This document shows, in pieces, positions 1 through 8,356 of a stretch of 23,922 bases of DNA. The DNA is from Desulfobacterales bacterium HSG17 (lineage in GTDB: Bacteria > Desulfobacterota > Desulfobacteria > Desulfobacterales > Desulfococcaceae): positions 1 to 23,922 of the forward strand of contig JAUCGD010000033.1 in the NCBI GenBank assembly GCA_030377945.1, written 5' to 3'. The position numbers and the translations under genes were made by a program. The notes below the pieces were generated by a model that was given only the letters and a program-made list of their open reading frames with translations, did no database searches and had not been told where the DNA came from. Numbering within the stretch: the stretch's first letter is position 1; each line of letters starts with the position of its first letter.

Positions 1-102
1 TTTCATCAACAATTTTTGATTTTAAATGCGGTCTACTGTTTGCCTGATCATATTACCAAATTTTACTACAAAGGTATGTTTTTAAATTGCACTAAAAACT
101 AA
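1..102 (+). other. 3' end of an unidentified open frame entering from the left
   Basis: Reading from base 1, the frame is open for 33 codons and ends in TAA at 100-102, four bases before the next gene's candidate start. The peptide contains segments such as DHITKFYYKGMF. I do not recognise it. It could be the tail of an upstream gene, for example a mobile-element protein, or simply chance. No terminal inverted repeat of an insertion sequence is visible here. Confidence 0.2.
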
Positions 103-105
103 ATT

Positions 106-1809
106 TTGGTCTGTTCTGTACGCGCCCTTTTCGGTATCAGAGAAAGCAATTCAAAATATGAAATAATTGGAGTAATTGAAGCAGATAAATTACAGAATTC
201 CTTTCTCAATGAGTTGAGAGCCGGTAATAAATTCAATCAAGTGATTTCAGTTCAAGAGCATATGCTGGCCGAAGGTGACAATACCCTTCTAATTTTCTAT
301 ATTCCAGAGGTCAGGCGTCAGGATAAACCCATATATTTGAATGGTGACATCAGGCTTTCATATATCAGAAAAGGAGCCTGTGATGTTAAATGTTCAGATG
401 CTGAATTAAAAAGATTTATTATTGACGCAAGCAGTGAAAGGTATGACAGTCAGACTGTCTCTTTGAACCCTGATAATTGCTTTGACACCCAAACAATTCG
501 CTGGTACAGAAATGTTCTTAATAATAAAAATCCGGGTCAATATGAATCATACAGTGATTTGGATTTCCTTCACCATTGGGGATTTGTTGTAGATCATGAA
601 AATAAACTCATTCCCACAAGAGCAGGAATTCTTCTTTTTGGATCAGGCCCTGCTTTTCACAGGATTCTGCCCCGCCCGGTTGTTGACTGCCAGTGGATAC
701 CTTATAAAATTGATGAGATGCTTCCGGATCAGAGATGGACAGATCGGCTTGTTGTGGAAGATAATCTGCTCCTGGCATGGCAAAAGGTTTCGGAGTATTA
801 TTTGAAACATGCGGAAATACCTTTTCAGATTGAGAATTCAACTTTTCAAAGAAAAGATACACCTCCTGATTATATTGCTTTTCGAGAAGCAGTAATTAAT
901 CTTTTGATTCACCAGGATTACTCGGATCATACCCGCAAGCCGAGTATCCGGTTTTTCAGAGATCAAACCATTTTCTGGAATCCCGGAGATGCCTTTGTAT
1001 CTGAGGACGAATTATTAGAACCCGGTGAAAAGGAAGTCCGCAATCCACGGATTGTTGCTGCTTTCAGACGAATAGGATTGAGCGAGCAGGCCGGAACCGG
1101 ATGCCGGACTATTTTCCGAAACTGGCAGTCTCTTGGCAATATTCCTCCAATCATTTGCAGTGACAAGGCTGAAAAAACATTTGAACTCCGTCTTATTGAT
1201 AAGGAATTGATTTCTGAAGAACAAATTTTATTTCAAGCCGGTCTGGGGGTTCATTTAAGTGAGCCTGAAGCAAAGGCATTTGCATATCTTTGCCGTAAAA
1301 GGAAATTGAGGCTGATTGATGTTAAAATGGTTAACGGAATGAACGGTGCAGATGCCAAAACCATACTTGAAAGGCTTTCATTGCAGGGACTGGTTACACC
1401 GGTTACAGGGGCTTCCGACTCTTATTATCTACTTGCTGAACATCTTCAAGCTATGGTTCTGAAAAATGAAAACAACTTGGTCACTGACCAACTTAATGAA
1501 AAATCGGAGAACTTGGTCACTGACCAACCTGATGTGATAAAAAATCTGCCAGAGGTTTTAAAAAATCTGAATGAAACTCAATGGAAAGTCATTATGCTTT
1601 GTGATGTGCCAAGATCAATCACAGATATAATGGAGAATGTAGGGCTGAAGAGCAGAACCTACTTCCGTAATAAGCATTTATCCCCCTTGTTAAAGGGCGG
1701 TGTTCTTCAGATGACCCATGCAGATGAACCGAATCATCCGAATCAGGCTTATATTTTGTCTGAACACGGGATTAATTTGAAAGCAAAAAAAATTGGAAAA
1801 CGCTCATAA
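106..1809 (+). CDS. AlbA_2/GHKL ATP-binding putative regulator, N-terminally truncated
   Basis: This is a 567-residue protein of the 'ATP-binding / putative transcriptional regulator' family (AlbA_2 or Schlafen-type domain, then a GHKL ATPase-like domain, then winged helix). Residues 1-105 match only the second half of an AlbA_2 domain (IIGV...PIYLNGDIRLSYIRKG). The usual start of that domain (E-x-EFK, then AFANT-GG) is missing, and no upstream frame supplies it. The ATPase part shows the N-box EAVINLLIHQDY (about 261-272), WNPGD (about 291) and GTG at 330-332. Near the C-terminus LVTDQ occurs twice, followed by a winged-helix-like region. The only start after the TAA at 100-102 is a TTG at 106 with no clear ribosome site, so the start is uncertain and the gene may be 5'-disrupted. 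It ends 17 bases before the methyltransferase start and is probably co-transcribed. In this context it may act as a regulator or accessory ATPase of a BREX-like system, but that role is inferred. Confidence 0.7.
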   Translation: MVCSVRALFGIRESNSKYEIIGVIEADKLQNSFLNELRAGNKFNQVISVQEHMLAEGDNTLLIFYIPEVRRQDKPIYLNGDIRLSYIRKGACDVKCSDAELKRFIIDASSERYDSQTVSLNPDNCFDTQTIRWYRNVLNNKNPGQYESYSDLDFLHHWGFVVDHENKLIPTRAGILLFGSGPAFHRILPRPVVDCQWIPYKIDEMLPDQRWTDRLVVEDNLLLAWQKVSEYYLKHAEIPFQIENSTFQRKDTPPDYIAFREAVINLLIHQDYSDHTRKPSIRFFRDQTIFWNPGDAFVSEDELLEPGEKEVRNPRIVAAFRRIGLSEQAGTGCRTIFRNWQSLGNIPPIICSDKAEKTFELRLIDKELISEEQILFQAGLGVHLSEPEAKAFAYLCRKRKLRLIDVKMVNGMNGADAKTILERLSLQGLVTPVTGASDSYYLLAEHLQAMVLKNENNLVTDQLNEKSENLVTDQPDVIKNLPEVLKNLNETQWKVIMLCDVPRSITDIMENVGLKSRTYFRNKHLSPLLKGGVLQMTHADEPNHPNQAYILSEHGINLKAKKIGKRS

Positions 1810-1826
1810 AATAAGAGGTGCCTTTC

Positions 1827-4823
1827 ATGGCAAAAAAATATAAAGCTCAACCATTATTTGAAGAAAAACCGGAAAACAAACAAGATGTACCTGTTCTATG
1901 TCTGGGCAGACAATTTGAAAATGACGATGCCCGGCGGGAATATTATCTGGATAAACTGCAAGAAGGACTGGATGATCTTTATTCAAAGTTGCAGGATGTG
2001 CAATTTACATCCCTGGATGATGCCGTTGAAAGTATGAAATCCGTTGAAAAATGGCCGATGGGGGAAGATGAGCGAATAAAGGCACTGGCAGAACAGATGC
2101 AGGAATCTGCAAGATATGGAAATCCTGAAGACAGGAAAAAGGATTTGCTTCAGCTTTGGAAAGATGAGGTGGGGTTTCCGCATGGAAAGGTGGAGGATAT
2201 TCTGAATCTGTCTGACCCGCCTTATTATACGGCCTGTCCGAATCCTTTTATCGGTGAGTTTATCAAGCAATATGGCAAGCCTTATGATCCTGAAACAGAT
2301 AATTACAGAAGAGAACCTTTTGCTGCGGATGTAAGCGAAGGAAAAAATGATCCGATATATAATGCACATTCTTATCATACAAAAGTACCGCATAAGGCAA
2401 TTATGCGGTATATTCTGCATTATACCGAACCGGGAGACATTGTTTTTGACGGTTTTTGTGGCACCGGTATGACAGGTATTGCAGGGGCATTATGTGGCGA
2501 CGTTTCACTTTTACAATCTATGGGTTATACATCTGATAAAAATAATAAAATTATTAATAAAAATGAACTTGAAATTTCAGAGCATGGCGAACGTCATACG
2601 CTAATGTCAGATTTATCACCTCTTGCCACATTTGTAAGCCATAACTATTCGAATTTATCAAATATCAATACATTTATTACCGAAGCATTGAAAATCATTG
2701 AAAGGTCAGAAGAAGAACTAAAATGGCTTTATGAGGACAAATCTGGAGGAATTGTTGTAAAATCAATTTGGTCAGATGTATTTTTATGTCCCAATTGCTC
2801 AAATGAAATTATTTTTTGGAATGCTGCTGTTGTTGAGGGAAAAATACAAAAAGAATTTCCATGTCCATATTGCAACATCAGGGTTGGCAAAAGTGGGTCT
2901 AAATCATCTGGAGCTACCAAATTAGAACGCTCGTTTGAAACGAAATATGATCCAGTTTTAAAAGTAGTTGTAAAGCAACCAAAGTTTATCCTTGTTGAAA
3001 ATACTGTAAACAAAGGAAAAACAAAGGAAAAAAATATAGTATCCCATGAAGAAAATATCCAATTCAAAAAGAAATTTGAGGATAAACTATGGCATCAATT
3101 ACCGGTTGACAAATTTTTTAATGGGAGGCAAACGAATAAGCTTATCAACGGGAGTGGTATTGAGTATGTATGCCATATGTATACACTTCGCTCGATTTTC
3201 GTTTATAGTTATTTATGGAGTCAAACATTATCTTCCTATAAGAATACTAATCTATTTCGATTCTGTTTAAGCTCAATAAACAATTACATTTCCAGAAAAC
3301 AAGGTTATTTTGGTGGCGGTGGTGGTGTCTCAGGAACTCTATTTACACCTTCTATTCACTTAGAAAGAAGTGTTTTTGATGTATTAAAAAGAAAAATAAA
3401 AAAAATTGGCCGTTTAGAAATAATTGAGAAACGGACTTCATTCATCTCAACTCAAAATATTACTGAATTATATAATATCCCAGATAATTCAGTAGACTAT
3501 ATTTTTACTGACCCTCCTTTTGGTGAATCTCTCCAATATGCTGAATTAAATTTTTTTTTGGAATCCTGGTTGAAAATAAAAACTGTCACAAGAAACGATT
3601 GCGTTTTAAATTATGTTCATAAAAAAGATTTATCTTTCTACTATAATATGGTGCTATGTGCTTTTGCTGAATATTCAAGAATTTTGAAACCGAACAGATG
3701 GATAACTATTGAATTTCATAACAGCCAAAATGCAGTATGGAACGTAATACAACAAGCGATTGAATCTTCATCGTTGATTATTGCTGATGTTAGGATATTA
3801 GATAAGCAGCAACACTCTTTTAATGCTGTAAATAGGGCAGGTGCGGTGAATAAAGATTTGGTAATTACAGCTTACAAACCAAATAACGGGCTTGAAAATC
3901 GTTTCCAAATTAATGCTGGTAAAGAAAGTGGAGTATGGGATTTTATAAAAATTCACCTCAGACAACTCCCGGTTTTCGTCTCAAAAGCTAATCAAGCTGA
4001 AGTCATTGCCGAACGCCAGAATTATCTGCTCTATGACCGCATGGTTGCCTTCCACGTTCAACGTGGTATAATTGTCCCCTTATCCGCAGCCGAATTTTAC
4101 GCAGGACTTTCCCAACGCTTCCCAGAAAGAGACGGCATGTATTTCCTTCCCGAACAAATTGCCGAATACGATAAAAAACGGATAAAAGTCAGCGAAATCA
4201 TGCAGCTTTCGTTATTTGTCACAGACGAAGCTTCTGCAATTTTATGGCTTAAACAGCAACTTGAAAAAAAGCCTCAGACCTTCCAGGAAATCCATCCCCA
4301 GTTTATTAAAGCCATCGGAGGCTGGAGCAAAGCAGAAAACCCCATTGAACTGTCAACCCTTCTGGAACAGAGTTTTCTCCGCTATGACGAAACCGGCCCA
4401 ATACCAACACAGATTGTATCCTGGATGAAAAAAAGTGCTGATCTGAGAAAAACCATTCAAAACGAAATTGCAGCAGGAAACGCCAGACAAGAAAACACCG
4501 GACTTATTACCCAGCATTTGTCACTTATTACTTCCGCAAAAGACCGCTGGTACGTACCTGACCCAAACAAAGCCGGAGATCTTGAAAAACTCAGGGAAAA
4601 ATCATTATTCAAGGAATTTCGGGAATACCTGGAATCAAAACAGAAACGGCTGAAAAAATTCCGCCTGGAGGCAGTCCGTGCAGGCTTCAAGAAAGCATGG
4701 CAGGAGAAACAATATCAGACGATTATTGATGTAGCCCAAAAAATACCTGACAAAATCCTTCAGGAAGATCAGAAACTGCTTATGTGGTACGACCAGGCAT
4801 TGATTAGGACAGATATAGGATAG
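1827..4823 (+). CDS. PglX-like DNA methyltransferase with internal zinc ribbon
   Basis: This is an S-adenosylmethionine-dependent DNA amino-methyltransferase (N6-adenine or N4-cytosine class), about 998 residues. The SAM-binding motif I is FDGFCGTGMTG at about 207-217, preceded by a substrate-loop-like HSYHTKVPHKAI. The catalytic motif IV is DPPF at 562-565. Between them lie a CPNC...CPYC zinc ribbon (321-349) and a glycine-rich loop (GGGGGVSG). The C-terminal third is helical and charged. The order I, long insert, IV resembles the alpha-type arrangement. The start is ATG 1827, because GAGGTG at 1815-1820 is spaced as its ribosome site; a GTG at 1818 would put the start inside that site. In context it is the modification enzyme of the cassette, the counterpart of PglX in BREX, but it lacks the DUF1156 start I expect of BREX-3 PglXI. 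The middle (about 2520-3960) is visibly more AT-rich than the ends. Confidence 0.85.
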   Translation: MAKKYKAQPLFEEKPENKQDVPVLCLGRQFENDDARREYYLDKLQEGLDDLYSKLQDVQFTSLDDAVESMKSVEKWPMGEDERIKALAEQMQESARYGNPEDRKKDLLQLWKDEVGFPHGKVEDILNLSDPPYYTACPNPFIGEFIKQYGKPYDPETDNYRREPFAADVSEGKNDPIYNAHSYHTKVPHKAIMRYILHYTEPGDIVFDGFCGTGMTGIAGALCGDVSLLQSMGYTSDKNNKIINKNELEISEHGERHTLMSDLSPLATFVSHNYSNLSNINTFITEALKIIERSEEELKWLYEDKSGGIVVKSIWSDVFLCPNCSNEIIFWNAAVVEGKIQKEFPCPYCNIRVGKSGSKSSGATKLERSFETKYDPVLKVVVKQPKFILVENTVNKGKTKEKNIVSHEENIQFKKKFEDKLWHQLPVDKFFNGRQTNKLINGSGIEYVCHMYTLRSIFVYSYLWSQTLSSYKNTNLFRFCLSSINNYISRKQGYFGGGGGVSGTLFTPSIHLERSVFDVLKRKIKKIGRLEIIEKRTSFISTQNITELYNIPDNSVDYIFTDPPFGESLQYAELNFFLESWLKIKTVTRNDCVLNYVHKKDLSFYYNMVLCAFAEYSRILKPNRWITIEFHNSQNAVWNVIQQAIESSSLIIADVRILDKQQHSFNAVNRAGAVNKDLVITAYKPNNGLENRFQINAGKESGVWDFIKIHLRQLPVFVSKANQAEVIAERQNYLLYDRMVAFHVQRGIIVPLSAAEFYAGLSQRFPERDGMYFLPEQIAEYDKKRIKVSEIMQLSLFVTDEASAILWLKQQLEKKPQTFQEIHPQFIKAIGGWSKAENPIELSTLLEQSFLRYDETGPIPTQIVSWMKKSADLRKTIQNEIAAGNARQENTGLITQHLSLITSAKDRWYVPDPNKAGDLEKLREKSLFKEFREYLESKQKRLKKFRLEAVRAGFKKAWQEKQYQTIIDVAQKIPDKILQEDQKLLMWYDQALIRTDIG

Positions 4824-4833
4824 CAGGAAATAT

Positions 4834-4856
4834 GGAACCGGCATCCTGCCGGTTCC
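4834..4856 (+). other. Perfect hairpin between methyltransferase and pglZ
   Basis: GGAACCGGCA at 4834-4843 pairs perfectly with TGCCGGTTCC at 4847-4856 around a three-base loop. No T-run follows, so it is not a standard terminator. It sits between the methyltransferase stop (4823) and the likely pglZ start (4874). It may stabilise or process the mRNA, or dampen pglZ translation. Confidence 0.6.
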
Positions 4857-4873
4857 ACGAAAAAGAGCATTAT

Positions 4874-6895
4874 ATGACTGACTGGCGAGACCACATACTC
4901 AATGAATTTATCCCGAACATCTGCCGATTAACCCTGGTTGCTGACCCTGACTTGCTTCTTGCTGAAGAAAAACTGGCAAATGAAATCAAACAACGCGGGT
5001 TTTACATCATGATGTTTGATGATCCCATTTCATTCAGGTTTGCCTATGAATCAGGGCCACGATTAGGATGGGACAATGGTGATTTATCCGAACTTGTTAT
5101 AATATTGAACGCGGATGAAGATAAATTAAGCGTTTTGCCATATGACCTGCACCGGCTCGGAAGAACACTTCACTTCAGCCTGAATGACATATTTCCAAAT
5201 CTCAGCTATTCTGTTGTTCGTGAATTAAACCGCGGTGATCTGGATGTACTTTATCATGCCCTGGGCCAATACAAACCTGAAAATATGGGGGAGAACGCTA
5301 CTAAAGATTTTATCCTGAATCATGTATTTAAAATTGTACCGGAGAGCATTAAAAAACCTGCGGAACTATTAAGAACCCTTTTGCGCTGCCATTTTAAAAA
5401 TCTAATCATACCTGAAACCATTATTAAAAGATGGATTCATATCTTGCAGCAGAGCAGTCTTTTTGAAGACTGGCCCCTTGAGCAAATAATACCGGACAGA
5501 AATATTTTTTTCGGTTTTCTCCAGGAACGCTGGCCTGTCTTTTTAAACACCGTGGAACAAAAAACACCTGAAATCAGGGGAACAATAACTCCCTTACTTG
5601 AATACAAAGGCCCTGTTGATATTCCATTTTCCCATGATGATATAAGGGTTTACGTTGACAGCCTTTTTCTTGAAGGATTCATGCAGCCTGTGCCTTTTCT
5701 TCATGCAGATGAATTCAAGAATTCCTGGATTTCTGTGGGGTTGAAACCGGATACCGAGGAACTCAGGATAAAGCGTCTTGAAAAAATGATGGAAAGGACG
5801 GAATCTGAAATTCCTGATTCAGATGCAAAGTTTCAGGACTGGATGAATTTCATGCCTTTATGGTCGCAGCTTATTGTAGAGTATAATAAAATCCAGTGTA
5901 ATGCCGGCATCCAGTCGGCTGAAAAAAACAATCCCTTACTGGAAAAATTTAAATATATTCAGAACAAAACTGACAATCTCTTTGCACAATGGCTTGGCTG
6001 TTATTATTCAACACTCTATAATCAACCGCCTGTTCCACCGATTATGCCCCATCATATTCCCCGAATGATGGTAAGAAAGATCGAATCATCCGAAAAAATA
6101 AAAATCGCTTTGCTTGTTATAGACGGAATGAGCTTTGACCAGTGGATTATCCTTCGCAATGAAATTAGAAAACAATTGCCGTTGATCCGTTTTTCAGAAA
6201 AAAATATTTTCACATGGATACCCACTTTAACATCTGTTTCCAGACAGGCAATCTTTTGTGGTTCCCCACCTGCATTTTTTCCAGCAAGCATTAATTCCAC
6301 ATCAAAAGAACCGCAATTATGGAACCGCTTCTGGCAGAATCATGGGCTAATATCATCACAGATTATTTACAAAAAAGGCTTGGATAATATGGCTTCAAAA
6401 GACATTGCTGAACTGCTCTCTCATCCGAAAACCCGTGTTGCCGGTCTTGTAATCAATAAAATAGATAAAATCATGCACGGTATGGAACTGGGAACATCAG
6501 GAATGCATAATCAGGTTAAGCAATGGGCACAACATGGACAATTGGCTGAACTGATTGAAATTTTAAAGTCGTTTCAATTTGAAATCATAATAACCTCAGA
6601 TCACGGAAATATTGAAGCTGCCGGGTGGGGAAATCCATTAGAGGGACAAGTTGCAGATGTGCGGGGAGAAAGAGTCAGATTATATCCTGATAATGTTTTG
6701 CGGAAACAGGTAAAACAGAATTTTCAGGATGCTATTGAATGGGAGCAGACAGGCTTGCCAAAAGATTTATATCCCCTTATTGCTCAGAAAAGATCGGCAT
6801 TTGTTAAAAAAGGTAAAATAATAGTAGCTCATGGTGGAATCACACCTGAAGAGGTATTGGTTCCCCTTATCACAATAGATTGGAAAAATAATTGA
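4874..6895 (+). CDS. pglZ: PglZ-domain protein, BREX type 3-like
   Basis: PglZ proteins have an alkaline-phosphatase fold and are the hallmark of BREX/Pgl phage-defence systems. Taking ATG 4874 as start gives 673 residues. The beginning (MTDWRDHILNEF, then TLVADPD, FDDP, FRFAYES) agrees with my memory of the BREX-3 PglZ family. The phosphatase core shows LLVIDGMS (metal-ligand D417), PTLTSVSR with candidate nucleophile T451/T453, D531, TSDHG (D576-H577), and a C-terminal AHGGITPEE (H653). These are the expected metal-site residues, so it looks intact. An in-frame ATG at 4832 would add 14 residues spanning a hairpin and is less likely. The stop overlaps the next gene's TTG start (TTGA), suggesting translational coupling. 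The BREX-3 subtype assignment rests on recall and should be tested with a profile search. Confidence 0.85.
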   Translation: MTDWRDHILNEFIPNICRLTLVADPDLLLAEEKLANEIKQRGFYIMMFDDPISFRFAYESGPRLGWDNGDLSELVIILNADEDKLSVLPYDLHRLGRTLHFSLNDIFPNLSYSVVRELNRGDLDVLYHALGQYKPENMGENATKDFILNHVFKIVPESIKKPAELLRTLLRCHFKNLIIPETIIKRWIHILQQSSLFEDWPLEQIIPDRNIFFGFLQERWPVFLNTVEQKTPEIRGTITPLLEYKGPVDIPFSHDDIRVYVDSLFLEGFMQPVPFLHADEFKNSWISVGLKPDTEELRIKRLEKMMERTESEIPDSDAKFQDWMNFMPLWSQLIVEYNKIQCNAGIQSAEKNNPLLEKFKYIQNKTDNLFAQWLGCYYSTLYNQPPVPPIMPHHIPRMMVRKIESSEKIKIALLVIDGMSFDQWIILRNEIRKQLPLIRFSEKNIFTWIPTLTSVSRQAIFCGSPPAFFPASINSTSKEPQLWNRFWQNHGLISSQIIYKKGLDNMASKDIAELLSHPKTRVAGLVINKIDKIMHGMELGTSGMHNQVKQWAQHGQLAELIEILKSFQFEIIITSDHGNIEAAGWGNPLEGQVADVRGERVRLYPDNVLRKQVKQNFQDAIEWEQTGLPKDLYPLIAQKRSAFVKKGKIIVAHGGITPEEVLVPLITIDWKNN

Positions 6896-7617
6896 CACGA
6901 AAGCAAAAACGAATCGGTTTTGACCGTTTTATAAAACTGGAATGGCTTGAGGAAACAGCCAGACTTGTCGATAAGGGGCATACCACCCCGGACATCAACT
7001 CATGGTTGGAAAATTCTCTTGAAAATCAGATTCAGGGCAAAGATTCCAGAAGGAAAACCAGAAATGTGCTTACAGGTGTATGGTCGGGAGTTCCGGTAGA
7101 TATAATACCTTTTAGAGATGATGGCCTGAAGTTACTTAAAAAACTGAAACCAAAGGAAATATTGGCAGTTCACTGGTGTATGAGCATTGCTGCTTATCCG
7201 TTTTTTGCTTTTGTGACCAGACAAATCGGAAGACTCAATAAACTGCAAACAGAGATTTCATCAAATCAGATTCAAAGACGGGTTGTGGAGCATTATGGGG
7301 ATACTCAATCAATTCACAGGGCAGTTGCCCGATTGATTCAAAGTCTGTGCGATTGGAATGTTTTAGAATCTAAAAATAAAAGTTTATATAATGCAATCCC
7401 TTCAATTTCCACCAAGGATTCTTCTCTCCTGTCATGGGCAATTGAGGCTGTTTTTTATGCCCAATCCTCTAGCTGCCTACCTTTCCAGCAGATAATAAAT
7501 GATCCCTGCTGGTTTCCATTTTCATTTGATATTAAAACAAATGATATAAGAGAAAATCCCCGCCTTGAATTATTCCGCCAGGGTCTGGATGAAGATTTTA
7601 TTTTGTTGAAGAAATAG
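6892..7617 (+). CDS. Unrecognised 241-residue protein in the BrxA position
   Basis: I do not recognise this family with confidence. It has 241 residues, no signal peptide or membrane segment, and a mixed helical composition. It starts at a TTG overlapping the pglZ stop (TTGA), so it is almost certainly part of the same operon. As I recall, BrxA (DUF1819, NusB-like fold) directly follows pglZ in type 3 BREX. The plan here is loosely similar: a basic helical N-terminus with RRKTRNVL, a central helical YPFFAFVTRQIGRL segment, then a winged-helix-like stretch about residues 120-165 (QRRVVEHYGDTQSIHRAVARLI). That suggests a very divergent BrxA-like DNA-binding protein, but a new family is equally possible. 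The reading frame is intact and coding-like up to TAG at 7615-7617. An inverted repeat follows 24 bases later. Confidence 0.75.
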   Translation: MTRKQKRIGFDRFIKLEWLEETARLVDKGHTTPDINSWLENSLENQIQGKDSRRKTRNVLTGVWSGVPVDIIPFRDDGLKLLKKLKPKEILAVHWCMSIAAYPFFAFVTRQIGRLNKLQTEISSNQIQRRVVEHYGDTQSIHRAVARLIQSLCDWNVLESKNKSLYNAIPSISTKDSSLLSWAIEAVFYAQSSSCLPFQQIINDPCWFPFSFDIKTNDIRENPRLELFRQGLDEDFILLKK

Positions 7618-7641
7618 GGATATGGGTGTTGCTGCTTTTTT

Positions 7642-7707
7642 TTAACCATAGATTGCACAGATTATAATCTTAAAATATCTGTGTTAATTTGTGAAATCTG
7701 TGGTTAA
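7642..7707. repeat. Inverted repeat with 22-base arms (dispersed palindrome / possible terminator)
   Basis: The arm at 7642-7663 (beginning TTAACCATAGATT) and the arm at 7686-7707 (ending AATCTGTGGTTAA) match at 19 of 22 positions around a 22-base spacer. A T-rich stretch (ATTTTCTTTTT) follows on the plus strand, so it could terminate the cassette transcript. Sequences with this CACAGATT/AATCTGTG core are, from memory, scattered in many environmental bacterial genomes as palindromic repeats. It lies between two convergent genes. Confidence 0.65.
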
Positions 7708-7720
7708 TTTTCTTTTTCTG

Positions 7721-8356
7721 TTACGGAAGTGTAAATAAGATAGGGACAATTCCCATTACATGCAGTTTTTCAATAAATTGCAGAACCATGAAAAATATAA
7801 AAAACCATATAACATCTGCAAAAGACAGTCTGAATCTTCTTGCTTTTATCATATATGTTTCAGGTTCGTTAAATGATGAAAATTTAGGTAGAAACCGCGG
7901 GGTTTTTTTCATGAAATTGATATATTCTTCCCCGTAAATTTCTGTCAATTTTTCCTCTTCAGACAACATAACCGGTATGTAATATAGCATATATAATATA
8001 GGAAGAACGATAATAACAATCAGATTTTCCGAAGCAAGCCCCAAACCCACAGCACCTATGAAACTAAAAAAATACAGGGGATGCCTTATCATTGAATAGG
8101 GGCCGAGTACAATAAGGCTGTCATCTTTATACCCTGAAATATACATGGATGCCCATAAACGGCCAAAGGTGCATATTCCCACAAGGATAAATCCGATAAA
8201 TTCAAGCATAAAATCAGCAATGGTATTTTCTGACCATGAATGCTCTGAAAACAAGACAATGAGCAGAAGTATGACAGCAATTACCCGTGAAACAGGTATT
8301 CTGTATTTACTGGCAAAATCAGTAATTCTTTTTTTTAACATCGGGATTTCTTCCAT
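7721..8356 (-). CDS. Isoprenylcysteine/phospholipid methyltransferase-family membrane protein
   Basis: This is a 211-residue integral membrane protein of the ICMT/PEMT family, whose members methylate small or lipid substrates using S-adenosylmethionine. The diagnostic block is GPYSMIRHPLYF (about residues 83-94), followed by membrane helices and the EEEKLTEIYGEEYINF segment ending in PRFLP. About four to five membrane helices are visible, including a last one about 178-200. The start ATG at 8354-8356 has AAGGAA a few bases upstream. The substrate cannot be told from sequence: bacterial members of this family are mostly uncharacterised, so the family call is firm and the reaction is not. It is transcribed towards the PglZ cassette and stands alone. 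Confidence 0.8.
   Translation of the reverse strand: MEEIPMLKKRITDFASKYRIPVSRVIAVILLLIVLFSEHSWSENTIADFMLEFIGFILVGICTFGRLWASMYISGYKDDSLIVLGPYSMIRHPLYFFSFIGAVGLGLASENLIVIIVLPILYMLYYIPVMLSEEEKLTEIYGEEYINFMKKTPRFLPKFSSFNEPETYMIKARRFRLSFADVIWFFIFFMVLQFIEKLHVMGIVPILFTLP

Noticed and set aside
1827..4823. Assignment of the methyltransferase to the DUF1156/BREX-3 PglXI family
   Set aside because: Its N-terminus lacks the expected DUF1156 start as I remember it, so I call it only PglX-like.
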